Source: Synanceia verrucosa (taxonomy: Eukaryota > Chordata > Actinopteri > Perciformes > Synanceiidae). Taken from it: a DNA stretch of 64,000 nucleotides. The notes under the pieces are model-generated. The model had not been told where the DNA came from and made no database searches. It saw nothing but the letters and a program-made list of their open reading frames with translations. This document shows, piece by piece, positions 36,697 through 49,700 of this stretch. Positions within the stretch are counted from its first letter, which is position 1. The number at the start of each line of letters is the position of its first letter. Both the position numbers and the translations under genes were made by a program. The stretch lies in assembly GCA_029721515.1 (NCBI GenBank), contig CM056562.1, forward strand, positions 6,058,963 through 6,122,962. Reading direction: 5' to 3'.

Positions 36697-36727
36697 TACA
36701 CGCACACACACACACACACACACACAC
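36697..36727. repeat. CA microsatellite
   Basis: An interrupted then pure (CA)n run of about 30 bp (CATACACGCACACACACACA then CACACAC). Confidence 0.85.
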
Positions 36728-37886
36728 TTAGAACAAAAAGAACACACAAAGAGCATTGACATGAAAATAAAGAAAACACAGAGATGACAATAAAAAGGGG
36801 CTCACATCAGTACAACGTGCACACACAATGGAAAACATATATGTTCAACCGTGAGTGTTTTCTCTCTGTCCAGTATGTTTTATGGATTCTAGTTTCAGCA
36901 CCCTGTGACAATACTTCCTTTTCTGTTTGTGTGCTGTCAGAGTGACAGCAAGGTTAGCATATGAGCAAAGAGATTGGAAACACTGTGGACAGTGTCATTG
37001 TGAGAATGAATAAGAATGTGTGAGGTATTCAGAATGAAAGCAGAGGTAGAGAGACAGAAGAAATAAAAAAGATGGATGTGTATTCATTCACCCCAGGGCA
37101 TAATTTGTTCTTAAGGACTGATTTATTTATTTTTATTTATTTATTTTGGTAGTAGCTCTGTCTGGATGAGAGAGGATAACCAGAGCAGAGATGGTGAAAC
37201 TCTGAGTGAACTTCTCAAAGTCTACCAGTCTCTTTTAATGCAAGCAGGGGCTTAAGGACAGCAGGGGACACACTCATTGTTGTTCTGGATTTACCGTGCA
37301 AATGTTTTTAGTCACGCATGGATGAGAACAGCACAGTTTAACACCGGCAACCTCCGTTTAAAGCGTTTGCATGCCTGGCAGACTCCCCTCGACTCTTAAA
37401 AAGATATGGCAAAGAACCAGCATTGATTATGTTGTCCTGCAGTCATGGAAACACTGAAGATAGATGCATAGGTTGATATTCATTGTATGAAAAGAATAAG
37501 TGAGAGTTTCTACCCAACATTAATGATTCACCAAACGCAACTTTTTTTCATGCATTTTTTTTTTCCAGAGATATGATCTGGATGTTAAGTAGGCCCCTCA
37601 TTCTCTTCGCCCTGAGGTGTTATGGCTCAGACCCAGATCATATCAATAAAAATGTTCAATGCAAAGGTCCATGATCCTTGGAGCTGTAGTTTGTGTGAGG
37701 GTTCATTTGTTGCTCAAAGTCTTCTCAATTTGTAGTCACCTCCAGTGTTCTGAGCATCTTTTATGTATACTTGTTAAAGATAATACAAAACATAATGCAC
37801 AGTATGCAAATGTATTAGATATGTGTGTGCATTACATTTCCTAAAAAGCAGACAGACAGTATGTGACACTATCAGAGCTGCAGTTA

Positions 37887-37937
37887 GTTGGTTGTTCCAT
37901 CACTACAGTACGCATACGTAGTGATGAACAACCAACC
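37887..37937. repeat. Near-perfect inverted repeat / hairpin
   Basis: The left arm GTTGGTTGTTCCATCACTAC (37887-37906) pairs with the right arm GTAGTGATGAACAACCAACC (37918-37937), with one bulged base and an 11-nt loop. The outer sequences AGAGCTG (37875-37881) and CAGCTCT (37951-37957) pair as well, across an asymmetric internal loop. It could be a microRNA-like hairpin, the core of a tiny foldback element, or an inverted microduplication. Confidence 0.8.
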
Positions 37938-38310
37938 AAAAACAAATGGGTTTCAGCTCTCAGCATTTGTCAACTTTTCCCAACAGATTTATTTTATTTG
38001 CCTGCTGCTGCATATTAGGTAGAGGGCGTGATATGTTTTCTTCTATTTTATTCAGCAGGCTATCTTTATTTTATATGAACATTTATCAGTGGCATAAATG
38101 ATGGAATGAAAGTCAACAGAATAAAGGTAAAACTACTGTAAAAAGACCACAACTGTGGTCCAGACTGAAATAGCTTAAATATAGGGATGTATTGCCTAAT
38201 AAAGCCTAATGGATGGATCACCCTCACAGGAAACTGAAATAATGTTCCAAAAAGTAGCAGCAATAACTAACAACATCCCATCAATGTTCAGTTGCAAGCA
38301 AATGCTAGCA

Positions 38311-38400
38311 TGCTAACAAAGCAAGAATGGCAACTTTAAACCTGCTTAGCACCAGCATGTTAGCATTGCCATGGTTAGCATGTTAGCATGCTAAAGTTGA
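38311..38400. repeat. Short 'GTTAGCATGCTAA' fish repeat
   Basis: Several overlapping copies of GCTAGCATGCTAACA and TTAGCATGTTAGCATGCTAA, a self-complementary motif cluster common in teleost intergenic DNA. A weaker version lies near 1155. Confidence 0.6.
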
Positions 38401-38940
38401 TTCACAATAGAGCAGAACAAACCCAGATTATGTCTGGGTTTGCTCCATTTGAACTCGATTTCTCAGGATAATTTCCATCCTGGCCAATCAGTGAATGGTG
38501 GGGGATGGGGGGGAGACGGGTGTTAACAATGACGTCGAATGTGCAGCATTTGTGTTGTAGTCTAGCTGGGTGTAGTTTGGCAATGGCGGCGGAGACGGAA
38601 GTGAAGGAAGACATTCAATCCGTTTTGGCTAGGCTCCCAAATATTCAGCAATTGAAGTCGGAGCAAGAGGAATGTTTAACCAGTTTTAATGCTGGCAAAG
38701 ATGTCATGGCTTTACTCCCCACAGGGTTCAGGAAAAGTCTTATTTTTCAGATAAATCTGTTAGTGGTGAAGGAGTTAGCCTGAATGCTAGCGGCGCATTA
38801 CATGCGTCACGGCCAAATGTTAGCGATTGCGTAAAATCAGATCCAATCTTTTCAAACTTCAACAGAGTTCACGCCTCCCATCAGACACTCTCGACGATGG
38901 TAGTACGAGGGTCTGGTAAGACCAGGCTACCTGAGGCATG
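38401..38940. mobile_element. Element carrying a RecQ-like fragment
   Basis: The left part starts with a small hairpin (CAAACCCAGA/TCTGGGTTTG, 38418-38442). The right part ends near GTCTGGTAAGACCAGGCTAC (38911-38930), a terminus I recognise from a dispersed fish element and itself a small CTGGT/ACCAG hairpin. The helicase fragment lies between. No target-site duplication could be fixed, so the boundaries and the element class are inference. Confidence 0.4.
38583..38783 (+). pseudogene. RecQ-like DNA helicase, N-terminal fragment
   Basis: A 66-codon frame from ATG 38583. It opens with an acidic/helical leader, MAAETEVKEDIQSVLARLPN. It then reads LKSEQEECLTSFNAGKDVMA (RecQ motif 0, Gln in SEQEEC) and LLPTGFRKSLIFQ (motif I, Walker A). 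RecQ helicases unwind DNA using ATP. In family members the loop reads PTGxGKS; here the second Gly is Arg (FRKS), which should block nucleotide binding. The frame stops at TGA 38781-38783, before motifs Ia-VI. This is therefore a truncated, mutated piece, not a gene. Fish genomes contain many RecQ-like dispersed copies of this type, and an origin by transposon capture is inferred from the flanks. Confidence 0.7.
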
Positions 38941-40950
38941 ACTGTTAGCTCTTCCAGAGGCCATGTTGAGGCAATAATCCAAATCTCGCACTTAGCACTG
39001 TCAATATACCATATATTTGTCTGAATGATATGTACGATGGAGTAACACAACAACCAGCACAGTTGGAGATCTCATTAAACTTGATAACATCCTTGTGATG
39101 CCAATAAAGCATGTTCAGGACAGACCGCAAAGTGCAAATAACAGCTTTCTCTCCATGTTTGTGTTTTCTTTTTCATCAAAATGACAGCCTTCTGCTCCAC
39201 CATCCACAAGTGCTCCTCCATTTTTGGTGTAATATGAACATTATTTAGATCATCTCTCACCACTGCAGAGGATGATAGTGAGCTTAGAGTACCACATGCC
39301 ACAAATCTGCTTTATGTAATAAAGGATTTATTGACTTTTTTTTACAACTGTGCCTAAAACATATCTTATCTACATTTTTACTTCAGACTTCCAACATCAG
39401 CTGGTGCAAAAATGTGTGAAATTGTTGAATTTAGCAGTAAGTTATAGTGGAGTGAGACCTAGGGATACAGACAGGTGCAGTAATGGTATAATGAGACCAC
39501 AATGACAGTTTTTTCCAGTATTTTTTTTTTCAGCTCAAACACTACATATCTTCTCAATTGCATCATGGTCTGTTACAGATGCTACTGGAGGAGAAACTGG
39601 CATCTCTGCTTCCATTATGATCTATCATATACAGTCTGTGGTTATGATAGGTTTCTCCCTGCATGATTGTTGACTGTTCGTGAAAACTGATGAGTCTAAA
39701 GAGAAAATAGTGTTTAAATAACCCAAAAAACCTCATGATTAAACTGCTTCAGGTGACTGAAAATATTTTTTTTCAGCACTACAGCTGCAAACTAAATGTG
39801 TGGCATTCAAAATTTGAGATAAAGCACAATAGAAATGCACTCAGGACTGCAAACACAAAGCCGATGGTTTCATTTTAACAACATTAAGAATAATTTACAC
39901 ACTGTGTGCTGATTGTTTTACTGCTTATGAAAAACAACATATTCAACATCCAGCTGATATTATTTATTATATTCATTGGCATTCAAGCTTACTTTCTATC
40001 GGTTAACTGTATTAATAAATTTTACCCATTTAGAAGGTTTGTGTTGTCATTTCTGAAAAGTTCTCTCTACAGGCAGGCTTTACACTTTAAAAATGTTGAT
40101 GTTACCATGGGTTAGTAGTGTAAATAATTTGTTTGTTAAAGCATAAATCCATCAACAATAATTTTATGATCCATGTTTTTGTATCTTGGTAGATTAACAT
40201 GGACTTTGATACACATTTTGTGTGTTGTCAATGTACAGCAAGCACAATGAGTGTGTGCTGATTAAAAAGATAACACACATTTTCCTTGGATTCATTATTA
40301 TGCATCTGAAAGACATCTGGATATTGGTGATGCAAATAGATACATGTTGTCGTAAATGTGGAGTGGGGTTATTCACATACTTTAGGAATATGAATAAGTT
40401 CTGGTGTTGTCATGGAGCTATATAGAAGGTGTAATCAGTACAGCTGAAAGCAAAATATCACACTAGGGAGACACCGGCCTGAAAGTTTGCTTCACTCTGC
40501 TTCAAACTGTTAACACTCTCACAGGGAATTAACTGCTTGTGCATAAGTGTCACCAGCTTAAAGCGAAATCCAAAATCCAAAACAGGGTCCTGAAAGAAAA
40601 AAAAAGTTTTTTGAGTAAAAGCTCTCTGCAGGTTAGTTCACTTTAGAGCGTTATGAAAATCCTAAGCAGTCCAGCAGAGAATCCACTCGGGTGAAATAAA
40701 ATGCAAAACATATTCCACTTAGCGACAGAGGAGACAAAATACTCTCAGCTCGATGCGTTCCTTTGTTAAAAGCATAACCACAAACTTTTCCTCACCCTCG
40801 GGGGAGTAAAACTGTTTTTAAAAGTTTCACTTTTTTCCCTTATTTTCTTGTTTCTCTACCTTTGAAGCTGACAAGATGCATCTCAGGAATATTGTTGTCC
40901 TGCACCAGCAAGGAATAGGTTTACCTAGATTTCTGTAATGTTGACATACA
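38941..40950. other. Intergenic DNA, no gene recognised
   Basis: No supported gene on either strand. Confidence 0.55.
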
Positions 40951-41870
40951 CCGATCAGGTATCACATTAAGACCACCAGCCTAATGTTGTGTTGGTCTGA
41001 ACCCTGAAGGTGTGCTGTGGTACCTGACTCCTTTCTATGTTCAGCAGCATTAACTTCTCTGGTCTGTTGGATCAGACCACCAGGACCAGCCTTCACTCCC
41101 CACCTGCATCAGTGATCCTTGTCCTCTCATGACCCTAGGGGCTGGAGCCTATCCCAGCTGTCTTAGGCCCTGTTGAAAGTTGAATACACTCTGCCATAGC
41201 GTTTCAGTCTACACTGCCCAAGACGCAACACTCTGCTCAGATCTGCTCACGTCACATACGTGTTCACGTCACATACATATGCGCCAGTACAGGGAAATAA
41301 ACAAACATGTCAGATTATTTGCATATGTCGCACCTTCAAGCTGCTCTGGCAGCTCTAATAAACACACAGGAGTCTTTCCATCAAATGTACAGAATCTGCA
41401 CAGATAGCATTACTGAATAGAGAAGGACCTGTAATTAAGAACGGACATGGCGGTATAGTGTGACAGTAAATCACAGCACCAACTAGCCACCTGGCATCCA
41501 TACCCAATCGAATTCCACACACTTTTACGTCACCGTATGCGCGCAGATTTCCTCCCAAAAACGCTTGTCTGAACACGGAATAAAAAGTGAAGATGCAACG
41601 CCGCTTTTGCATCTTCTGTTCAGACCTTAATCATATAAACGTAGCCTTAGGGTGAAAGGCAGTGTACACCCTGGACAAGTCTCCAGTTCATCACAGGACA
41701 CATAGAGACAGACAACCACTCACATTCACACCTACGGTCAATTTAAATTAACCAATTAACCTAATCCCCATGCATGCAAACTCCACACAGAAAGGGGACG
41801 CAAACTCAGTACCTTCTTGCTGTGAGGCGACAGTGCTAACCACTACACCACCGTGCCGCCTGCTCTGTCA
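40951..41870 (+). repeat. Composite fish repeat with L2-type tail
   Basis: It begins ACACCGATCAGGTATCACAT then TAAGACCACC, a recognised fish repeat edge. It continues into GGGGCTGGAGCCTATCCCAG, then, after an inserted element (41166-41646), GGTGAAAGGCAGTGTACACC then CTGGACAAGTCTCC. It ends CTTGCTGTGAGGCGACAGTG then CTAACCACTACACCACCGTG. This tail is one of the commonest teleost LINE-associated sequences. Removing the insertion restores a continuous CAGCTGTCTTAGGGTGAAAG junction. Confidence 0.75.
41166..41646. mobile_element. PIF/Harbinger-like MITE, 481 bp, TTA target site
   Basis: It interrupts the L2-type tail. The trinucleotide TTA is repeated on both sides (41163-41165, 41647-41649), as in PIF/Harbinger insertions. 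The ends GGCCCTGTTGAAAG and, reverse-complemented, GGCTACGTTTATAT are weak inverted repeats sharing GGC and GTT. The interior has no transposase. The frames 41180-41407 and 41355-41612 fall inside it and are not genes. Confidence 0.7.
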
Positions 41871-44800
41871 TACAATCTTCAGAATATGTTGTCTACCTTC
41901 TTTCAACCTGCGTCTACACGGAATTAATCATGTTAGGTAACAAACTCATCTTTCAGCTTCTCACTGAGGCCACTGTAGAAAATACTTTAAATGATTAAAT
42001 GTACACATGACAAAGTTGTTAAATATGTAGAAACATTAACAGTATAAAAAAAAACTGTGAGCTTTTGTTTAAAACTGGAAGATGAACATCTAATGTTTTC
42101 TGTGATCAAAATACCGCGATTACTTTCTAGAGATATATTACATAACATCACAAAAAACTGTATCTGAAAGCTTGTAAGTGAACAGAAGTGTGTCTGTCTG
42201 CCAGAATGAAGTGAAGGCCATTTCAACAGAGAATACAGTGGTGAGTGTTAAAATGAGCCCCAGTCACAAAGTGGATAGCAGTCAGGTAATCAACTGATCT
42301 TAACAGAAAGAAAGACAAATATGCAATTTTATTTCCCAGGTTTGTCATAATGGCTCCTTCCATTTCCTTTACACAGCTGACAGGATCCACAGTGCCAATC
42401 CTCTGGGAAATCTTATTCCCTCTGCCGAATACAAAGTGCCATAGTAGAGTCCCAGGAGTGTAGTGTTCATCACAAAATCACAGCACATGTGGATGAGTTT
42501 CCTGTCATACGTCAAATTCGGACATGCAGTGTGAAGCTGCTGTAACACACCTCCCCTCCTCCCCTCCACAGAGCCTCTGGAGGGCTTTTGAGTCAAACCC
42601 TACAAAGTGCCGTTTAGACACCTTCCCTGTGGTGCTGAATGTTTTACTTGAACAGGATCTTGGCATGTTCTTCCCACTGTGTCTCTGTTCTCCCACAGGC
42701 GCTGCAGCCTTGCCACAGCAAAGGATTCATATTAATTCCTTCCAAAATTACTCAGAGATTCAATTATGCAAGATAATGCAAATACTGACGTCTTTCACTT
42801 CTGATTTACTTCTCACTCACACAAAAGATTTTTTTTTTCTGCCAATTGCTTTGCTTCTCTACTGAAGTGGACCTTTAGTGAGCTGACTTTCTGCTTCTGT
42901 GAAATATTTGGTGGCTAATGTTAGTTGAAAGATGTTGCCACTTCTTTTGTGTAGTTCAACCAAAACAATGTCACCAAAATCAGTATCAAAAACCCTTTTT
43001 GCCTTGACATCTCTTAGTGCTGCATTGGAAGTTTTGCCTAGCTGAACACCAGCCTCCGGGGAAGTATCACAGGGACCATTAGATTGGAAAAAAGGAGGTC
43101 TTCGAACTCCATTTAGAGGCTTGTACTGCTGATGTTTTGGTTTGCTTTTCTAAAGCCACAGGGGTCTCTGCTAGTTGGGCTGGCATGCCCTCAAATGCTT
43201 CACACTGGCAGTTAATCACTTAGATCTCCAGCAACAAAAAACGCAGCCAGGCCAAGTGAGAATATAAGAAATATATACGAGCGAGGGAAGAGCGCGGCAG
43301 GGAAAAGAGGGGAACAGACAGAGATATCTTCAGAGAGAGAGAGAGAAAAGAGGGAAGCAATACTGCAGAAAAAAATTATAAAAAGGAAGTCATGTAGTGA
43401 AATGTGGCTTTTCTTCAATATATGTATTTTTCACCATCAAACTGAATTTAACATTGTAGCACATCCTCAGTAAGAAGGTGCTCAACAAGACATTACCTGG
43501 TTTTCACTTAACATTACGCAGACTGTACATAGAGAACACCTGTACCTCTGTCAGGAACAGTAGGCCGGCACTATCCCTATAAAATCCTCCTTCTATAGCT
43601 GAAATGACTGACAGGCTTCACAGCATAGAAACTGACATGTTTACTGACAGCCTGGAAATTGCAGCAGCTGCACCTAACAGCTTGTTATCTGTCTATGACA
43701 GTAGCATGTAGTGTTATGATAGAAATCAAGAGACATTTCATAAGAGGAACTGTTTTCATATGGTGATGAAAAAGGAATCTATAACACAATATATTTTTAA
43801 TAAACTGTATGAACTTGTTACCGACGGAGCTACTGAGCTTGTAAACAAACAGCTTGTGAACTTCTTAGTGACTAAGATAATGAATCATAAGCACTTACCA
43901 TTCATTTCAGTTGCAGTGAGTGTGTTTGGTACATTATTGAGTTTCCAAATTTTAATATTTAAAGAGTCTTTCCAGAGAAATTGAGTGATAATTACATTTC
44001 TGGCAGAAAAGTGGTCACAAGAGTGTATTAACGGAGCCCTATCAGGTGAGATGAAAATGTTAAAAGAGGATCATATTTATAAATGATTAAAGACAGGGTG
44101 AGTGATCCTCAGAAACTAACAAGAGCTCACCAGACTTCTGATGCAAAAATCAAGCTCAGGGTTGTCTACTCTTTTGCAGTGAAAGTAGAAAATAACTCCT
44201 AAAGAAATCCTAAATTCAATCAGTTGCTTCTCATGTCCCTCTGAAGTCACATTATAGACATAAGCATACAATACTGAGCAGGAACAGTGAACACAGCCAG
44301 TGTTAGTACTCACAGCTGACTCTGAAGAGAGAAGCTGCAACTGTGCCGTACTAGCTGTTGTGAAAATAAATGTTTCTGTCGTTATACATGGCAGTGCGAA
44401 TTATAAGGACGAGCCATAGATGAAACCACCCAAGATAACGACATACATAAGATACACTGAAACTGTCTCATTCAAATGAGAGTGGTTTTCACATCAATGT
44501 TTTTCTAAGTCTCCACAATGGCCCTTCAAATAACCAGGCAAAATACTGAGAAAATAAGTACAGCCAAACATTTTGCATGCATTGCTTGGTTTGCTCCAAC
44601 TGTACACCATGAACAGCTGTTGTGCACAGCAGGACAAATCTAGTCTAGTTAATTGCTGTTAATTTATTCCCTCTGTTGGGCAAATTTTTTTCTCAGTCTC
44701 CCCCTCGATGTATGATCTGAGGAACAACGCACAGGCACAGATGCTGTGAGTGAGCAAGTGTCCATGAGCTACTCATAACATTTTTTTTTCCTTACAGCCC

Positions 44801-45931
44801 GACCCACACACTTCGCCTGCTTTCACAGCCGAACCACACTCACAGTTGAGAAACAGTTATAAAAAAAAAAAAAAAAAAAGGTGAGTGATCGGTTCATATT
44901 CAGCTATTTGTGACTGTGTATTCTGATGGCGATCTGATGGGCATGCTGTTGGAATTTCCCTGTGAATATGCAGTAGCCTCTGTGTGTGTGTGTGTTTTCA
45001 ATAGACCTATGTATTGAAATGAAATCATTTTACAGGTTACCCAAGAACCTCCACTCAATCGAAGGAGCTTGCTGTGATATCACACACACACACACAGCTT
45101 CCAGACGGACAGACAAACTCATTCACAAACAGCCACCCTGCTGACCCCACACAATACCCAGCAGCCTCCACGCTGCTGCCACAGAGTGGAGGCTGGTCCT
45201 GGAGGTGGAGAATCACAAAAGGCAGAGGCGGTGTGAGGTAGTAGCACTACCACCACTCTGCTCCTCATCTGGCTCACCAATGAACAAAGCCCATTGGTTT
45301 GAGTGCAGGTCACGCACGCCTAGGAATACAGATGGGCTCCTGAGTCTTTCCATGCTGACACTCAGTGATTTAAGGCATGAGATTAAACAAGGGCCGCTAC
45401 CTGCACATGTATGAGCGATGTGTGCTGGCTGTGTTTTTGCTGGGGTGTGTGTGTGCCTTTGTGGGGCAGCGTGGTCACATATTTGACACATGTTGCTGAG
45501 GCTGTTTGTTTGTTGCTTTTATTGTGTTTGCAAGCCTGTGTGTGTGCATGTGTTTTTTCAATATGCTTGAATAACTGTGTGTACCTACGCCTGCAAATGT
45601 GTGCGTATGAGCAAGAAAACAAGACACCAATGGAAACATCAGAGCACAGTGTGCTGTAGCAGCAGAATAGGGCAGCTCTGGTGGACAAACTGTTTGAATA
45701 AATCCTTTTGTAGCAGAAGCGAAAAGAAGCCAGGACTTGTACACAAATCAGCGAGTGCCGGGTCGTCAGCGCTCTGCAGCGTGGTGGAGTGCAAAGTTTT
45801 CAGTTGACAGCGTGGCTCCTAGTTCTCCTGCAGTTCCAAGATAATACGCTCAGTTCAGCCTGAGTTTACCTCTGAATTAATCCGCCCTGACGTACAAACT
45901 GGAGAGCAGGAGTCGTTCTTGGTTTTAACAG
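41871..45931. other. Intergenic DNA, no gene recognised
   Basis: No supported gene. It includes a GA-rich stretch (about 43315-43355), a poly-A tract (44861-44879), and TG/CA-rich patches (44981-44995, 45081-45097). Degenerate TG-rich sequence at 45415-45605 generates overlapping Cys/Val frames on one strand and His/Thr frames on the other. Confidence 0.5.
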
Positions 45932-46765
45932 CAGTGGTGGAAAGTAATACTTGTGTGTACGCTTACTCAAGCACTGTGGGTAATTACAGATCAATGATAC
46001 TTATACTTCACTACTCGGTTACATTTCACTGATATTGGACTTTTTACTCCACTATATATATTTGACAACTACAATATTAAAAAAAAACAATACATTGGTT
46101 ATAAACGCCTCAACAGAATATAGCACTGATAAAGCATTAGTATTACTAACACAATAACATGAAACTGTAAGAAGACAGTCATGATGAGTAGCCAACATAT
46201 TACATTTTAGATGTAAAATTATCTCTTTTTTCATTGTAAAAACCATTAAAAAAAACACCAACTGGACACACTCTGCACTTTGAACATGGTGATCTGTACT
46301 CTATTTGAGGCTACTCGATATCTGTCATAAATCCTGAGAAGATTATCAAACGTGGAATATAAAAACTGTGCTATTCCATCCTGTTTGAACAGCATTTGCA
46401 AAAACCTACAGTGGGAAATTAATTAGCCTTAAAAAATGATTTGTGTAGTAGTAGTTTTTCCGATATTTACATGCTTTGTAGGAACCAGTGGAAGTGCCTG
46501 AAAGCCCAACAAACTGACACCTATTCATCACGTGTCATTCGTTACCGTGGGAACCTTTCCCATCTTTCCAACTGGGAAAGACTGAATGTATTGAGATGGA
46601 CTAACTCACAGTTGGTTTTGATATATATGTATATGTACAACATATACTGCTTGTATACATGCTTTACATGTAGACTACATACCCATGTTTACATATACTC
46701 CATCATATACATTTTCTGAAGTCAAATTTTGAGTGCAGAACTTTAAGTATTTTTGACATCACTTA
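45932..46765. repeat. Common teleost repeat ('GGTGGAAAGTAA' family)
   Basis: It starts AGCAGTGGTGGAAAGTAATA, continues with TACTCAAGCACTGTGGGTAA, ACTTCACTACTCGGTTACAT and TTTTTACTCCACTATATATA, and ends near GAGTGCAGAACTTTAAGTAT then TTTTGACATCACTTATTTTA. I recognise this order from a very abundant fish element of this opening. The copy is diverged and has no coding capacity. The far boundary is approximate. Confidence 0.6.
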
Positions 46766-49700
46766 TTTTACATTAATAACGGCTTCTTTCAGCAGTTTTC
46801 TCTAAGCTGAAATCATACAGTTGATCGTTAAAGATTACATCTGTTGAATATGCAGCGATATGAATAAAACTTTTCCTAAAGAAAAAAGCCAGATTGAAGT
46901 ATTTTCTTTTAAATCTTCACCCACACATAACTATCATCAAAAGCACTCAGAGCTCTGCAGATCTAGGAGATGAATACTGCTCCCATCACCGTCTGTTTCA
47001 TGTGTTGGTACACAGGCGGTGAAATGTTCCCACCATGTGACAGCTTGATTTAAATGTACTGAAAAAGGGTGTTGACTGTCGAGGGTGTCCAGCAAAGCAA
47101 CTATTGAGCCTGTTCATGAATGTTTCACCACTCTGCGGGGTGTGCATAACTAGAGGTGTGTGTGTGTGTGTGAGAGACTGCATTGGCGAGGGCGTTTATC
47201 TTTCCAAAGACAGCTGAGTGCTTCGAGGTTGAAGGGGGGATCAGTGGGTAACACCACTGATGAGAACACACAAAGCTGTGTGTATGTGTGTGCACACTTC
47301 AGCTGTTCAGGCAGTGCGGTCAGAGTGCTCACACCACCTAGTGGCATTCAGCCCTTCAGAGGAAACAGCAGGAAGATGAAAAAAAGAACAAAGCAGTATT
47401 TCCTCGTGTAGACTATTGAACCTTGTCATTCACAGCAAAGCAAGCTTCACATAGAACAACAAGAAGGGAGCCACATGGAGTTAAAAAGATAATTTCACTA
47501 GAGCAACTCTCACAATAAAATAACACCAAAGGAAAAAGACATGTTATGCAAAGGCGAGGATGAAAAGAGAAATAAGTCCAGCTAGGCAGAAAGCATTCAG
47601 AGATGGAGGGAGATGAAAGGATGGACGCTGGGGAAGGTGCAACACTCAGAAGTGCTCCCCCTCAGGCAGCGCAACTTCACCAAGGCACTTTTGATGGGCA
47701 AGTGGAAACCGATAATCCCATGTTCTGCATCCCCCCATTCTCACCTCCCTCTCAGTGGAGGACATTTTATCAATCCAGTAAACCTACAGGGAGCGCCGTG
47801 TTTACCCTCATCCACCTCCACGGCACTGATCATCAGAGCGAATGCTCTCTGTGCCTTTGACTTCCTACAAGTGAAGAACTGCCATGTATAATGTATAGAG
47901 GCGAATGAAAGACAGGTGTCACCTATGTAACGGTTCTTTGGAAAGGAAATGTGTGCTACCACCTCAGTCTAATCACATATTTGCATGTGGAGTGACGAGA
48001 CATAAACACATACATGGTTTTGTTCCCCCATTGTGTTGTGGTTGAAATTTCCTGACACCCACATGGAATCAGTTTTGCCAGATAGTTTATCACGACACTC
48101 CCCATGATCCCCGAGCTATTTGTAAGTTTGACTCTCGGCTAGCAGCTTCAACAAGAATCTTTTGTTTCCATTATGCAGCAGTCAGTCAAGCTGAGGGGCC
48201 GTGTCCACGATCTGTCACCGCTGAGTGCTGCTAAGTATACCGACCAAGCTTCGGACTCTCACTTCATCGCAACCAGTTTGTCAGGGATGAAAACGAACAC
48301 ACGCACACACCTAAGCCTTCAAGGGCTACAGCGGCTAGAGTACAAAGTTAAGCATTCAGTGGGTGACGCATGCATGCATACCAAAAGGAAAAGGAAAGTG
48401 TTTGGTGAAGAGAGTTACCTCCCGTAGCACCGCATGCACAAAAACATTCAACCAAACAAGTCTGGAAATGAAAGAGATTATTTCTTTTAACTACTCCAAA
48501 GGAAGAAAACACATAGGGGGTGTACTGAAAGTAGCAACTTTTTTTTCTTTTTGAGATACAACTATTTACATGTAACCAAAGACGATGTCCTTGAAACAGG
48601 TACAAACATTTTTTTTTTTTACTCCTCTTCCTGCAATTTTTGTTTTTTCAAATGACAACTCAGAAATATTATATAAAATAAAAATATCAGCTTCAGGGAA
48701 AAAAGTAGTCTACGCATTTTTAAATGTCCATTAATGGCTATGTACAGCAATATTTACATTCTAAAAGTCCATTCAGACCAGAACTTGCAAAGTAATTATC
48801 AGCGAACACAACTGCAACTATGTTCACCGCAGCCCTACGAACCAGTTCAAACTAACCTGCTTACACAGCTATGGCTGCTATTCAAATCAGTGATCGTACA
48901 TGTGAGCAGTACAAGACGGCGGCATTTTGACGGTCTGTGTACATTATTACAGGGCAAATGCCACCAAAAGAATAAATAAATGGGAGCTTAATGAATGTTG
49001 TCCAATACAGACACTTGATGATACACTGAGAGTAAAAGCATGACGCTACATGTGGCTGGACATACAGCGAGCTGACGCATCAGGAAGTCTCCCTGCATTG
49101 ACTGACATGAAATTATGGCATCCTGTGTTATTGCATGCAGTTTTGATAGAAATGTGGTGTTTATCTGAAAATTAAATCATCTCAATCTGAAACATACATG
49201 TTATGTCCAGCCACTGAGCTCCATCACATGGGATGTATTCTGATATAACGTGAAACTTTAGTGAGAGGCATCTCACTAGGTAGATGTTGCATTTACAAAG
49301 GAGGAGAAAACATTTAAATTAATTGCATTTTAAAAAAAAAAAAAAAAAAAAAACTTCATTACTAATTCAAAAGGAAGCACATCATTTGTAAAATAATTCA
49401 TCGCATCTGTTATACCTGTGACTTTCAATGCATACTGTACTTACAAACTCTTGAATTAATTGGAAAAATAAAGCATGAACAAACTGATAATGGGTGAGAA
49501 GGAAATCGAAAATTCATAATAAGTGTAATTTCCAAGTGCCATTACCAGTCAAAGAAAGCACATCCTATCAAAGTGGGCATGCCTTGCAGTCCTGATTTCT
49601 TAAAAAGTCATTCAGAATTTGAATGAGCGGGGAAAAAAAAAACCACAAAAAAAACAATGCCCTCTAGGAAAAAAAGAAACATCGAAAAATATAAGAGGAT

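Larger units (their letters stand above)
35056..38310. other. Intergenic DNA, no gene recognised
   Basis: No supported gene. It includes a G run (35153-35166), a CA microsatellite (about 36697-36727) and a strong inverted repeat at 37875-37957. The 121-codon frame at 35752-36117 has no domain, signal or splice-site context that I can support. Confidence 0.5.

Noticed and set aside
45205..45744. Cys/Val and His/Thr-rich frames around 45.2-45.7 kb
   Set aside because: They come from degenerate TG/CA-rich sequence on the two strands.
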